Source: Amoeboradix gromovi
Lineage: Eukaryota; Sanchytriomycota; Sanchytriomycetes; Sanchytriales; Sanchytriaceae
DNA length: 47,770 bases
Direction of reading: 5' to 3'
NCBI GenBank assembly: GCA_018985225.1
Contig: JADGIF010000007.1
Location: forward strand, 1 to 47,770
The position numbers were made by a program, and so were the translations under genes. Each line of letters starts with the position of its first letter. Position 1 is the stretch's first letter. The notes below the pieces were generated by a model. The model was not told where the DNA came from. It was given only the letters and a program-made list of their open reading frames with translations, and made no database searches. This document shows positions 20,432 to 30,636 of the stretch, piece after piece.

Positions 20432-21906
20432 ATGATTGACATCCTTGTGATTTTATCAATATCACTAGTAGTTGCTGTCTTTTCTGACTCTCCAAACATG
20501 ATAAATTTGGCGATTGGAATGAGAATGAATGTTAAACAACCGAATATAATGACTAACTTAGTGACTGATTGCTGCTCTGCTCAAGGATTGACATGTAATA
20601 GCGGTCGTGTTACTGAAATAAACTGGTCAGGATTATCATTGGATGGAAGCATAAACGGTGACTTCATTCCAGATGGGCTTTTATATCTAACTTTGGATAA
20701 CAATCAGTTCATAGGAACCATTCCGAGTACATTACCAAACGGATTACTAGGTATAAGTTTGAATTTTAATTCAATATCTGGACCAATTCCGGCTGCATTA
20801 CCGAGTGATCTAATTTATTTAAGTGCATACAACAACCAATTGAATGGCACCATTCCCAGTACATTACCATCTGGATTACTAAATTTAGGCCTCCGTAGCA
20901 ATCGAATGTCCGGTGATTTGCCTACATTTCCAACGACAATAAAAAATCTAATTTTGGGTGATAGGCATTACTTTGGTAACCATTTACAGACACTTTAAGA
21001 CTTAATAAACCTGTAGGGTTACTGATCTGTGAAAACTATATCACTGATGTAATTATAAATGATCCAAGTGATCTAACCACTTGTGACTTGTCCAATAATC
21101 CACTATTAGGTAATCCAAATATTGTCGGTTTGACCATGTGCACAAGGGTTGGCTTGTATGATCCCAATTTACTTCCTGTTACACTCAGTAAGTCATCTTC
21201 AGTTGGTTTTGCAAACAGTGCAACCTTTTTAACGAGCAGTGCTTTAACGAACAATTTTTCCGCTAGCATTTCATCTGATTACATTATTTACGAAACAACT
21301 ACTTCGAAATTAAACAGCCCAAAACAGTCATTGAAGAGCGGAATTACATCAAATAGTACATCTGTTGATGCATTTGTTACACCTAAAATAACCATTACCC
21401 TTGAAAACACGTCTTTAATAAATATATCAACAACAGATGTGACATCAAACAGAAAAAATACAATAACTATAGTTTTAGAGCAAACTGCACAACAAACCGC
21501 TAGTAACATAGCGTATTCGTTAAACTCTAAAAAGCCTGCAGTCCAAGAGGCTAGTGTCAAAAATGCATTTCAAACCAGTCGAACACACAATCTTAAAACA
21601 CTACAGGAAATTGGTGAAAAGACATTTGCAGCACTTAATTTGGACTTGAATACTGCATTTAGCACAAAGTCCGACCCAAAGATTAAAACAGAAACAACTA
21701 AAATTAATCCCTCAACACTTGTGATAACTAAATCTATGCGCATTTCATTAAGAATATCTACTACTCAGATAGGGCCATCAAATATAAAAGATATACCAAA
21801 ACAGGATGCAGATGTTACGAGCAGCACTAATGGCATCATGTTTGGAGCGAGTGTTTGTATAACAGTCGTGTTTACAATGGCTGGTTTGAAAAAGTATCTG
21901 AAATAA
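20432..21906 (+). pseudogene. LRR receptor-like gene with one frameshift
   Basis: Reading frame 20432-20998 starts with a signal peptide (MIDILVILSISLVVAVFSDS). It continues with a cap motif (DCCSAQGLTC) and about five leucine-rich repeats of the plant-type GxIP form (GTIPSTLP, GPIPAALP, GDLPTFP). At about 20980-20995 the frame shifts by one base and the protein continues as TLRLNKPVGLLICENYITD, CDLSNNPLLGNPN and on to a Ser/Thr-rich stalk. A single C-terminal membrane helix (GIMFGASVCITVVFTMAGL) is followed by a five-residue tail. The design is a type I cell-surface receptor-like protein lacking a cytoplasmic domain. No mini-intron of the type seen elsewhere fits the frame change, so I favour a true frameshift. 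A base error in the sequence is the alternative, because everything else is intact. Confidence 0.7.
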
Positions 21907-23438
21907 AGGCAAGGGCAATTAATGTTGAAGCGGACAATAAAAGTAATCTTCATATTTATTTAGATGTTGAGAGAACAGAATGTCAAGTAAATAACTGGCT
22001 GCTGATTCGTCAATTCTCTTATTTCAGCAAATGCTCGTCTAATATGATGGATTCGTATTTTGCGTTGGTGAGAGATCTTTTCCAAATTCTGTTTGCATAG
22101 TATTCTTACATTTGCTTTGCATAAGAGCTGTAGGAATAGAGGAACAACTGCTAGAATAAAACATAAAAACAAGGTAAGATATTTAGTTCAATGTTCGAAT
22201 CATTGCTTACTTTCAAACTACTGTAAACTACGTTTTATTGTCAATCTAGCCTTAGACACAGCAGTCTTAAGTGATTTTTTTGGCGCTTATAACTCAATTT
22301 TAGCCTGTAAATTTCCTAGTGCAGCTGCCATTGGAAAATAAGCAGCAGACTGTTCAATGTTCATTTCAACACCCAAGCCCATCCTATAAAAGACTCCAAG
22401 CGTATAGCTTGCTTTATCATCACTGCCATCTAATAAATTCAGTCACAATAACCGCGCTTTCGCATACATCTTTTCGTTCATATAGATCCCTAATAAATTC
22501 CAATTTGCAGACTCATTGCCTAACGAACAACTCTGCTCTAATAGCAACTGTGCAGATGTTATGTTCTTGTCACATACTACGAGGCAATATGGGTGTAACC
22601 ATAGCCATTCCAAACTCTAATTCTTTTGGGTTACATTCAAATACCACCTAACCCAAGATATAAGGAATGAGTATATCTCAATTTTATCTCGCAAAACATT
22701 TCAAATATTTGTAAGGTATTTTGCATAGCATAATATTTTCATTCACCTTTTGGTACGTTATCAGTGCCATGTCTATTATCTGTTCTGGCATTCTATTATA
22801 TTACTTGGATAATGGTGATAGTAAGAAATGAGCAGTTAACATGAATAAGCACAAATTGGAGAAGCAAAGGAAGCTTCTAAGAAACAAGAATAAGAAATAG
22901 TTTAATGAAGTACATATTTAAATTTCTTTTTCGTCTATTTTTGGTGGATACATCACAAAACTGGTCTAAAAAGTCGAGTCATTCAAAAAATCAAGTGAAT
23001 AATTTATTACTTATAACTTTGCGTATTTTTAATGTTTTCAAGGAAGTCATAATATTTCCCTTGATCTTCAATCGAAATTTCATAAAAGCTTGTTCTCATG
23101 TTGATTTACTTGCTAAAATATTACCTAAATCAGTTTCTTCTAATACAATAGTGACATCTATCTTGGTTCATGAAATAACATAATATCTGCTTACTGAATC
23201 ATATATTTCATTCTAATATATGCCATTGAATTGCTAATGCTGCTCTTCATTCAGTCATTGATCGATAATTTCATTCAAGGCTCTCAGTCAGAATCTCATT
23301 CAAGATTACATTCATTGGTGCACATACTGTTTGGTCAGTCTCTCATATCTAGTTACTCGGTTATTAGATATCACTTCAATCTTTATATTGATTGACGATT
23401 AATGTATTTCAAGGGAAATATCGGTATACCGATCAAAA
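21907..23438. other. 1.5 kb stretch without supported gene
   Basis: Short open frames only. At about 22745-22840 the plus strand reads FTFWYVISAMSIICSGILL then YYLDNGDSKK and a stop, which looks like the last membrane helix and tail of a lost membrane protein. At 23250-23330 there is a run of imperfect TCATTCA repeats. Confidence 0.35.
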
Positions 23439-23441
23439 GCA

Positions 23442-23894
23442 TTGAAAAAGTATGAAGAATTTATTATTCAATCTTGTTCGTATGAATCTGCCGTCCTAGG
23501 AGTCTATATAATACATAGCCAACCAATCTTCATATGGCTCTATGGTCATGTTCCCAAATACATTTCCTCAAACTACAATTGCACACCAAAACAAATGAAT
23601 ATTGGAGACATTATCACTGACTATTCTAGTGTTCCGGAAAACCTTCGTAATTCTGAAGATACGCGAGCCATGTACACGCCAAGTGGTGATATTATTTTGG
23701 GTATTTCTTGCCCTTTTGTTAGAATATTGAGAAGTACATGCTATATATGTGCCCAAATGATAATGCCAGAGTTGCTTGAGATGAACATATTACTAGTTGA
23801 ACCAGTATTTCCAAATTTAGTAGAACGTTGTTTCAACGATAAAAATCATTACGGATGGTTAAACAATCAAATCCCCTTATTTGATCCACTTTAG
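23442..23894 (+). CDS. Hypothetical ORF, start missing
   Basis: A 150-codon open frame that begins at TTG. The frame is open back to a stop at 23400 with no ATG, and the first internal ATG would remove nearly half of it. The composition is protein-like (for example DTRAMYTPSGDIILGISCPF). It is either the last exon of a gene whose 5' part is upstream or a 5'-truncated gene. No family recognised. Confidence 0.35.
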   Translation: MKKYEEFIIQSCSYESAVLGVYIIHSQPIFIWLYGHVPKYISSNYNCTPKQMNIGDIITDYSSVPENLRNSEDTRAMYTPSGDIILGISCPFVRILRSTCYICAQMIMPELLEMNILLVEPVFPNLVERCFNDKNHYGWLNNQIPLFDPL

Positions 23895-24289
23895 GGCCTT
23901 CAATTCTGCATAGCAAATATCCAAATATCATCTTGTCTATTTCCACAAGTAATAGATAGAGTGAGGTAATATATATTGTCTCTTGGGCCTCATTTCATTG
24001 ATATAGCATGAAGTAACAAATATAGAATTCTGGAAGTAAATTCTTTTCATTTGAACGGTGAAAAGTACTGCTGTTCTTTCTTGGAATTTTTCTTTTGTAA
24101 TAATTCCCACACTTCAATGACTTGTATATACTAGTCATAACCTAATACGCGGTCCGAGCTCTCTTCTTTTCTTGAACTCCCTGGTTCAATGACCTACATG
24201 AGTACTATGGCCTGAATGTAAATATCAAGGCTATGGAAGTCTATTGATTACATAACACTTAAATAAACCAATGTGACTTAATCCCTACT

Positions 24290-24545
24290 CCTCAAAGTAT
24301 TACCCTCATCTCTGCATCAGTGCCCAGGACTTTCCAACTTGTCAACATTCAATTCCAGTCGTCCCAAGCCATAAATCTCGTTTTATTTTCTTCTCTGACG
24401 CTTTCCAACTTGTCGACAGGACTTTCCAACTTTTTGACATTTCATTTACTTATCACTTATTTCTGCACAAGTATAACCTCATGTCTACACCAGATGAAAA
24501 AGCCCAGACTTCACTGATTTCTGCAAGTATTACCCTTATAAAAAA
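24290..24545. repeat. Degenerate tandem repeats
   Basis: A unit resembling GGACTTTCCAACTTGTCGACA occurs at about 24326, 24401 and 24419. Flanking segments of the form CTGCA-AAGTATTACCCT recur at about 24292, 24463 and 24516. The copies are imperfect and irregularly spaced. No gene overlaps them. Confidence 0.5.
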
Positions 24546-24607
24546 GAACCCAATGATTTAATGAATTAAGTTTATTTTGGGATTAACATTACATTTTTTT
24601 CATTTTC

Positions 24608-25100
24608 ATGGGCACTCTATCATGGCTGGTAGCATTAATTCATTCAAAATTTTGTTTACGGTACCATATAAACATGTGGCAAATGATGGAATTGGAAGGC
24701 ATATCAACTTTATATGCCTATTTTTTGGTGTCATACCATGATATCAACAGTATCGGGATATTTTGTAAAAGTGGATTTTCAAGTGGCTGTCTTCCCAGTA
24801 TTTATCATCTACTTCTTTGTGTCTGATAGCATAATACAGATTTTATTTTGGAAGAAATTGAGAATGATTAAATATTATATTGGTAGTGATATTGAAGCAT
24901 CTGTAACAGAATTAAGAGAATTGCGAAAATTGTTTCTAATCAGGATTGGTGTTGCTTGTTTAGCTTATTTAACCATAGAAGCATTTGATGTACTTCAGTT
25001 TGGAAATTCCTACGACGATAATGATGCAATTCATGTAGCTTATTATTATATTATTGCACTAATTTTTGCAATTTTTTTGCCTAGCTTTATCATTATGTAA
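24608..25100 (+). pseudogene. Frameshifted multi-pass membrane protein fragment
   Basis: Two overlapping open frames, 24608-24826 and 24714-25100, together read like one hydrophobic protein. The second has at least three membrane helices (VAVFPVFIIYFFV; IRIGVACLAYLTIEAF; YYYIIALIFAIFLPSFIIM) and a basic loop (LFWKKLRMIKYY). A shift of one frame is required between them, and I found no GT-AG pair with the right length. The gene is probably truncated or frameshifted. The helix layout would suit part of a seven-helix receptor, but this is weak. Confidence 0.35.
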
Positions 25101-25465
25101 AAACAAAAATTTATTGTGCCAGCTTGATTCAAAAAATGGAAATTTTTGAAATTCAAGTAACTGCGGTAGTTTAAAAATAAATTTATATTTATAAGAATCT
25201 TCCAATTTCGATGTATCCCATCGATCTGGATCAGATGCTAATGGATACTAAATATTTTTTTAATTTACATTCATTTCATGTTATTTACAACAGTGCTTTT
25301 TGAATAGCGATGACAGCCAGACATTATCTAGATTCATTTGGTTAAACCTGACTTGTCGACCATCCGCTTTTCAAAAACAATATAAAATACACAATAATTG
25401 GTAAAATCAATAGCTATAATTAAATTAAATTTATTCTGGATCAGTATAATGAAACATTAGTCATT

Positions 25466-26461
25466 TTAAAATGATTTGCAAACTTTAGTTTGAACTATTT
25501 CATTAATATATTTCATATCATCCTTTGGTTTCCTGTAAAATATAAAGCTACTGGTTTCCAAATGGATTTTTTCTTCTAGATACATATCTTGCATAATTCC
25601 AAATACCTCTCTTACATCAAGAATATGACCCTCTGCAGTTTTAATCGACTTGTGAATTTCACATTCAGCAATATCAGGAAACCATTTATCGCATGGATTC
25701 GAGCCTTTCCCTTTTACCAAACTATAACGAAATTTTTCTATATCATCCATTGCATCTTCTAATTGATTATTTACAGTACTTACAAGTTCTTTTAATATAT
25801 GACTCTCTAATTCTTTCTGAGTTCGGGTTGATAAGTGAGTTAAGCTGTTAAGGTTCTTCTCCAATGTGTAAGTATTTGCTAATTCTTCGACATCACAAAA
25901 AAATAGCTGTTGAAACTTAATTGCTTTAATAGTTGCACTTTTCAAGTTTTTAAGCTTTTGTTTAATAGAGTCTAACTTATTTATGTCTGCTTGCAGATTA
26001 TACCTTGAAATAATTGCTCCAACATCTGAGATGCCATTGGATGCTAATCTTACAGACTCTGTAGTAGGAAGTGGTTTACCTAAATCTTTTATCACTGTTA
26101 CGATTTCACGCAACGCATTTGATTCACGAGTACATCTTTCCCATGGCCATTCCAAGGTTTCACAAATAAAATAAGTCCATTTAATATTTAGTTGGACTTG
26201 AACTTCCTCGATAATTTCATTATAAAAACTATGACTTGCTGGATACATAAATAGACAAAGAAGAATAATAAATAATTCGGATTTGTTCATAAATTGTACG
26301 GAAATGGGTTCTGGTACATTTGTTTCTTGACCTCGGTTTTCATCCAAATTATTCAATGATTCCTGAACGTGGTTTGGCAAAGATCTATCATTCAAATGTC
26401 TTGCAGCTACTTCACGCTCCCATTCTTGTGGTGACAGTCTACGATCAGTTGCGAAGGCCAT
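25466..26461 (-). CDS. Hypothetical 331-aa protein
   Basis: An intact frame from the first ATG; upstream codons are open only to a TTG. The N-terminal 55 residues are polar, followed by one hydrophobic segment (SELFIILLCLFMYPASH, about residues 60-76). The rest is helical and charged (for example LDSIKQKLKNLKSATIKAIK, then THLSTRTQKELESHILKELV) and could form a coiled coil. It may be a single-pass membrane protein with most of its mass on one side. No family recognised. Confidence 0.6.
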   Translation of the reverse strand: MAFATDRRLSPQEWEREVAARHLNDRSLPNHVQESLNNLDENRGQETNVPEPISVQFMNKSELFIILLCLFMYPASHSFYNEIIEEVQVQLNIKWTYFICETLEWPWERCTRESNALREIVTVIKDLGKPLPTTESVRLASNGISDVGAIISRYNLQADINKLDSIKQKLKNLKSATIKAIKFQQLFFCDVEELANTYTLEKNLNSLTHLSTRTQKELESHILKELVSTVNNQLEDAMDDIEKFRYSLVKGKGSNPCDKWFPDIAECEIHKSIKTAEGHILDVREVFGIMQDMYLEEKIHLETSSFIFYRKPKDDMKYINEIVQTKVCKSF

Positions 26462-26619
26462 GGTGAACAAAGTACATCACCAAATTTTATGTATTTTTTT
26501 GTCCAAACAAAAACCTTAATTGTCTCCATTCAATCATATAAATCCAGTCAAGAGGTTTGATTTCCACCAATCTGACTATCAATTGAAATGCCCAATCAAA
26601 CATCTTGACTGATTTGATG

Positions 26620-26899
26620 GGCCGGATGTCATTGGGATGAAAAGACCTTCGGGAGCTGCTGCTGGACATGGCGACTTTGAAAGTATGACTTGGCTACATG
26701 CAAATAAATGTCCTTGGAGCAAATGGACTTTCATGGCTGCTACCAGACATGGAAATTTGGACAATATGAAGTGGCCACTGAGAAATAATTGTCTTTGGTA
26801 CCGCAAAACTTTCAAAGTTGCTGCTTTGTTTGATAATCTAGATAATGTGCAATGGCTACATGAGTCCGGGTGTGATTTCATATGGCTAGTTTTAAATTA
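26620..26899 (+). pseudogene. Decayed ankyrin-repeat fragment
   Basis: Residues read GAAAGHGDFESMTWLHANKC, then PWSKWTFMAATRHGNLDNMK, then NNCLWYRKTFKVAALFDNLD and NVQWLHESGCDF. This is about three ankyrin units of the A-GHLD-(L)-WLHENGCPW type common in amoebozoan, chytrid-like and giant-virus genomes. A frame change just before 26655 joins an upstream CHWDEKTF to the repeats, and the open frame is too short for a whole protein. Treated as a remnant. Confidence 0.6.
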
Positions 26900-27221
26900 G
26901 AGAGTTGGGAAATAACTTTGAATCGTAATTTTACCGCCTATCAGAAATGACCAACAGATAATATTTTGAAAGAGTTTAATATTAAAGAATATGTAACCGC
27001 TTTCTATGAGCTATTAAGTCATACGGGATTGAAAGACGAGATAACATATCCTTCAAGCTTTTATGGATAGATTTAGACAAACTTACCCACCTAAGTAAAT
27101 AATTTGCTTTAAAATTAAAAAAATATTTGAGTTTATTTTGGATACTCCGAATAAGATTCCAATAAGACATATTCTTGGCCTTGATCAGATCAGTTTTCTT
27201 TCGTACTGTCAAGGTAGACGA

Positions 27222-27745
27222 TTAAAGTGATTCTGGAGGGAATTGAAAAAAGTCAGAGTCGGGTGCATTCAACTCCAATTCGTGTCTGCTCAAGTTGACT
27301 GTGACAGTCTCGAAGTCTGACACCAGTTTCTTCAAGATGACACGTCCTGGTACCTCTCTTTTAAATTGAAAAAAATGATATCCTCCAATTCCAGGAGTAT
27401 CATCAAAGTAGTGATTCAATTTGGAGCGATAATGATTGAGCCGTCTGCTTGTAAAAATTTACACTCATTCCCAGTTGCAGTCGTTTGAATAAGCGCTTGA
27501 CTTGGTCCACATTAAATACATACCGCAAATAAATCGCTTCTCAATCGTGTCACATTTACCAGAAAGACACAGTCAAGCCAATAAATTTATCATCTTGTTT
27601 TTATTTTGCCCGATACAATTACCTGGAAAAAATCAGATGGCATATTTGATCATAAGATAGCAGGAAAATATAATCGAACAAAAGACTTACCACATTGTCA
27701 TCACCTTTCTTACCATGATCTTTTCTGAAAATATGGTTCAACTGC
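27222..27745 (-). pseudogene. Decayed unknown gene with a conventional intron
   Basis: Minus-strand coding pieces in order: LNHIFRKDHGKKGDDNV at about 27742-27691; a GTAAGT...TTTTTTCCAG segment of 68 nt; VIVSGKIKTR; then, after stops, DDKFIGLTVSFW; a piece EAIYLRYVFNVDQVKRLFKR continuing LQLGMSVNFYKQT; ECKFLQADGSIIIAPN; and an open end LNHYFDDTPGIGGYHFFQFK ... LNAPDSDFFQFPPESL. Frame changes and several stops separate them. The last 60 residues read as well-formed globular protein, so the gene died recently or only in part. Family not recognised. Confidence 0.45.
27623..27690 (-). other. Possible 68-nt spliceosomal intron in the decayed gene
   Basis: On the minus strand it begins GTAAGT and ends TTTTTTCCAG. 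Removing it joins GDDNV to VIVSGKIKTR in one frame. It differs from the 19- to 20-nt introns elsewhere in length, 5' site and polypyrimidine end. Confidence 0.35.
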
Positions 27746-28623
27746 TACATCTTCGTTTCATTGCAAACACTAAGCAATTACACGTTCAGCAGTGGAAGGA
27801 ATACAATTCTGATGGCGGATCCTTAAAATCGTAGTAGTACCAAATTCTGACTACAATCAAAAGAAAGATAGGTCACATTGGCCATGTTTTTACATCGATT
27901 GTATTCCAGTGGCGCTATTTTGGCGTGACTCAGATGTTTTGGAATGTCTCTTGTCAAATCAATCAAACCGTTTCAGACTCGGTTTTATTTCATGTTGTTT
28001 TTAATGTTGGAAGTGTTTGCACATGTCTGACCGAATCCAAATCATCTCAAAGCCACGACAGAGAAGACGAAAAATCTCGAATTTAGTCTGGATGGCGTCT
28101 TCGGAATGTAAGTGTATATCATGCAAACAAGAAATGGTGTCGTCACTTTTAAACCATAAACAAATGACAAATATTGTTCAGTGAGCATTGTTGTATAGAT
28201 ATTGTATTTCAGTTTTTAGTTCACCATGTATTTCTGCAAAAATGAAAATTAACTCTTTGATACATGCATTTTTTGTCATGAATTCGAGATTTAAATTTGT
28301 TGAGAGATCACTGGTTACATTCCAAGTAGATCAAGTAGTCATCTGTAGAGTTGATAAGGTCGATCAAGGCTTTACTCAAGCATATTAAGCTTAAATGGCA
28401 GTAAATAAAAAGTTGTATGAAAATTCATCATTGGTCTCGTTATCGTAGAGTAATTCATTTGAAACCAATCCTTGTCTCGTTTTCACAGTGTAAAGCCATA
28501 GTTGCATATACTATCGAATTATTTGAAAAGATTTATACCTATAAACATCAAACAAGGATCAGTAAATACTGCCGGATAACCTCTATTCCAAATTACCAAT
28601 TTTAGTTTTTCGAAACATTTGAG

Positions 28624-29939
28624 ATGGTCTACATGTCACAGTCTGTCCTCGAACATATTAAAAATACAGGGCACCCATTCCATCAGATTCTAATGGAATT
28701 TTATAGTTCCGAATTTAAAAGTTTTGACAATACCTGCATTTTATTTTCTATAGTTGAATTTGAACCAAATGAGACATGGAACTTAGTTACGATCTCGGGA
28801 GTGTTTGGCATGCAAAAGATTAATGAGTGGACTAAATTTTGCAATAAAATTGTAAAACAGAATACAGAAGACTCCAATAAAAATGAAGTTCCAGTATTAG
28901 CCTGTTTAAAAGGCTCTTGGACTAAATGGTGTTTTTCGACAGAGGTTTATGTTAAATCCTTGCATGAAAACGACAATAAAACTCCCAAAGAAAGTCTAAT
29001 TAATGAAATTGTAAGACGAGAAGTTGATGTATACCAACGTGTTGTCAAAGAACTTACTAAGGTAAACAGAAGTTCACTTGAGTCTTTAATGGGGGTTGCA
29101 AATGAAATCTTAAAAAGCCATTTTAAGGACGATCTATTTTTACGTGATTATGATATAGAGGAAGTGTACCTCAAAATGATAAACAGAAGATACTGTAAAA
29201 TGTTTCAGCAGAAAGTTCGAATATCATCCATTAAGAAATTACAAAACGAATTTGATCAAGAATGGCACAGGGCTGATGAAGGTTTTGATATTAATACGTA
29301 TGAATACATAGTCAAGTCGTTTTTGATATCTAAATTTGCTAACAACACCACTTCAAAAGCCGATACACCACGAGTTTCAATTGAATTGTTAGTTGAGAAG
29401 ATGCTAGGAGATAGAATTCACATTTGGAGGAGTGATAGATGCGAAAAAGGTGCAAAATTGAAAGAGATTTTAAATGATATTAAGGATTCTATAGAAGAAT
29501 TTGATGCAAGTAAAAGTTACGATAAAAAATGTTGCATATTTTTTGGCTTGTTACAAGACTTGAACTCAAAAGTTTGCGATAGTTTTAAGAATGGTGGTAT
29601 TTATTGATTAACGAAGATCGATTGGGTATTATTGATGACATTGTTACATATATAGAAAACTGTAAGCTTTTTGGCTTCTCGATTTTGAATACATATTTGC
29701 AGTGTGCAGAGGTGAATGAGGTTAGAGCAATGAAAGGTTATTTGAAGAAAAAAAGCTTTAAGATCAAGAATCATGATGTTTATACTATGCGATATGGTGA
29801 GATTAAAGAGAATTGTGTTAAGGTGAGTAATGAAACTATTAAAAGTGGTGAATTTCGAGGATTTCATTTGAAAAAATTGAAGGCTTGTCCTGTATGCAAA
29901 ATATGGTATCCTGCTGCGATTTCTGAATTAAAAAATTAG
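28624..29939 (+). CDS. Hypothetical 431-aa protein, two exons
   Basis: Exon 1 is 28624-29596 and exon 2 is 29617-29939. Joined they give 1296 nt, 431 residues plus stop. Without the 20-nt intron the frame stops at FKNGGIY; with it, GDRLGIIDDIVTYIENC continues. The protein is charged and helical, without signal peptide or membrane segment. Near its end is a C-x2-C pair (KACPVCKIWYP), which could be half of a zinc site. The first ATG of the frame is used; an alternative is the Met three codons later. No family recognised. The alternative to splicing is a one-base frameshift, but the intron fits the consensus of three motif-supported introns. Confidence 0.6.
29597..29616 (+). other. 20-nt mini-intron
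   Basis: Sequence GTATTTATTGATTAACGAAG. It has the GTA start, a TTAAC branch-like box and five bases from the branch A to the 3' end, as in the three 19-nt introns, but ends GAAG instead of TAG. Retention gives an in-frame TGA. Less certain than the others because the host protein has no known family to check the junction. Confidence 0.55.
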
Positions 29940-30636
29940 CGCATCGAGTAAATAAGTCCATCAATAACCAAGCAAAAACTAAAATCAACTATTCTATTAA
30001 GTAAATTATTAAAATCTGTGAGCTATTCTTTAATTTTGAAGTCTTAAAAGACAAATATAGTCACTACCAGTGATACTGACAACAATGTAGAGGTGAAATT
30101 GGTACTTGAAAAAATACTTGAAAAGAAACTGTCTCCATTTCATTTCGTCGAGTTTGTATTTGAAAATGAATCGAAAGCATAATACTTGACAGTTTATATA
30201 TTTTCCTGCTGAAATGAAATTGCGGAGGTGTCCAATATGCTCTATGCCTTATTATGATACGAAAAGAAACTCAGAAGCTCACCTATTGCCTTTCTTTACT
30301 CTTGCATTCAAAAAAATGACTCAAATTCTCAAGTGTTTAGACCTGTTCTTGTAAATACAAAGTCTAATTTTATATTTAACGTTATATCTCTTAATGAGTC
30401 CAGATCTGCATTACTTGAAGTTGTTCACTTTGTCTACTTTTACATGATGTCTCAAAATGTTTTTTCCTACTTTTTCTCCTGGTTGTATGAATCTAATCCC
30501 AGAGCCATTAATGTCTTGTACAAGAGTAAGGCCGCAGGCATCTTGAGCATCGCACATCTCAACGGACTCTGATATTTGCTTTAAATATGTTCTTTGTATT
30601 CAACACGTCCAATCTGTGTCACGTCCCGTCAAACAA
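29940..30636. other. 0.7 kb upstream of PMT2
   Basis: No supported gene. A 79-codon open frame at 30333-30572 has no motif. The stretch separates the accessory block from the core block and should hold the PMT2 promoter. Confidence 0.4.

Noticed and set aside
20975-21020. A mini-intron to explain the LRR frame change.
   Set aside because: No GTA...YTAAY-N-AG segment of 19-21 nt lies there; the GT-AG pairs of suitable length would delete conserved residues or break the frame.
22170-22215. A TTCGAAT loop flanked by CAATG/CATTG that looks like a tRNA T-arm, closed by GTAAG/CTTAC.
   Set aside because: The enclosed length is about 40 bases, with no room for D and anticodon arms. It is a simple hairpin.
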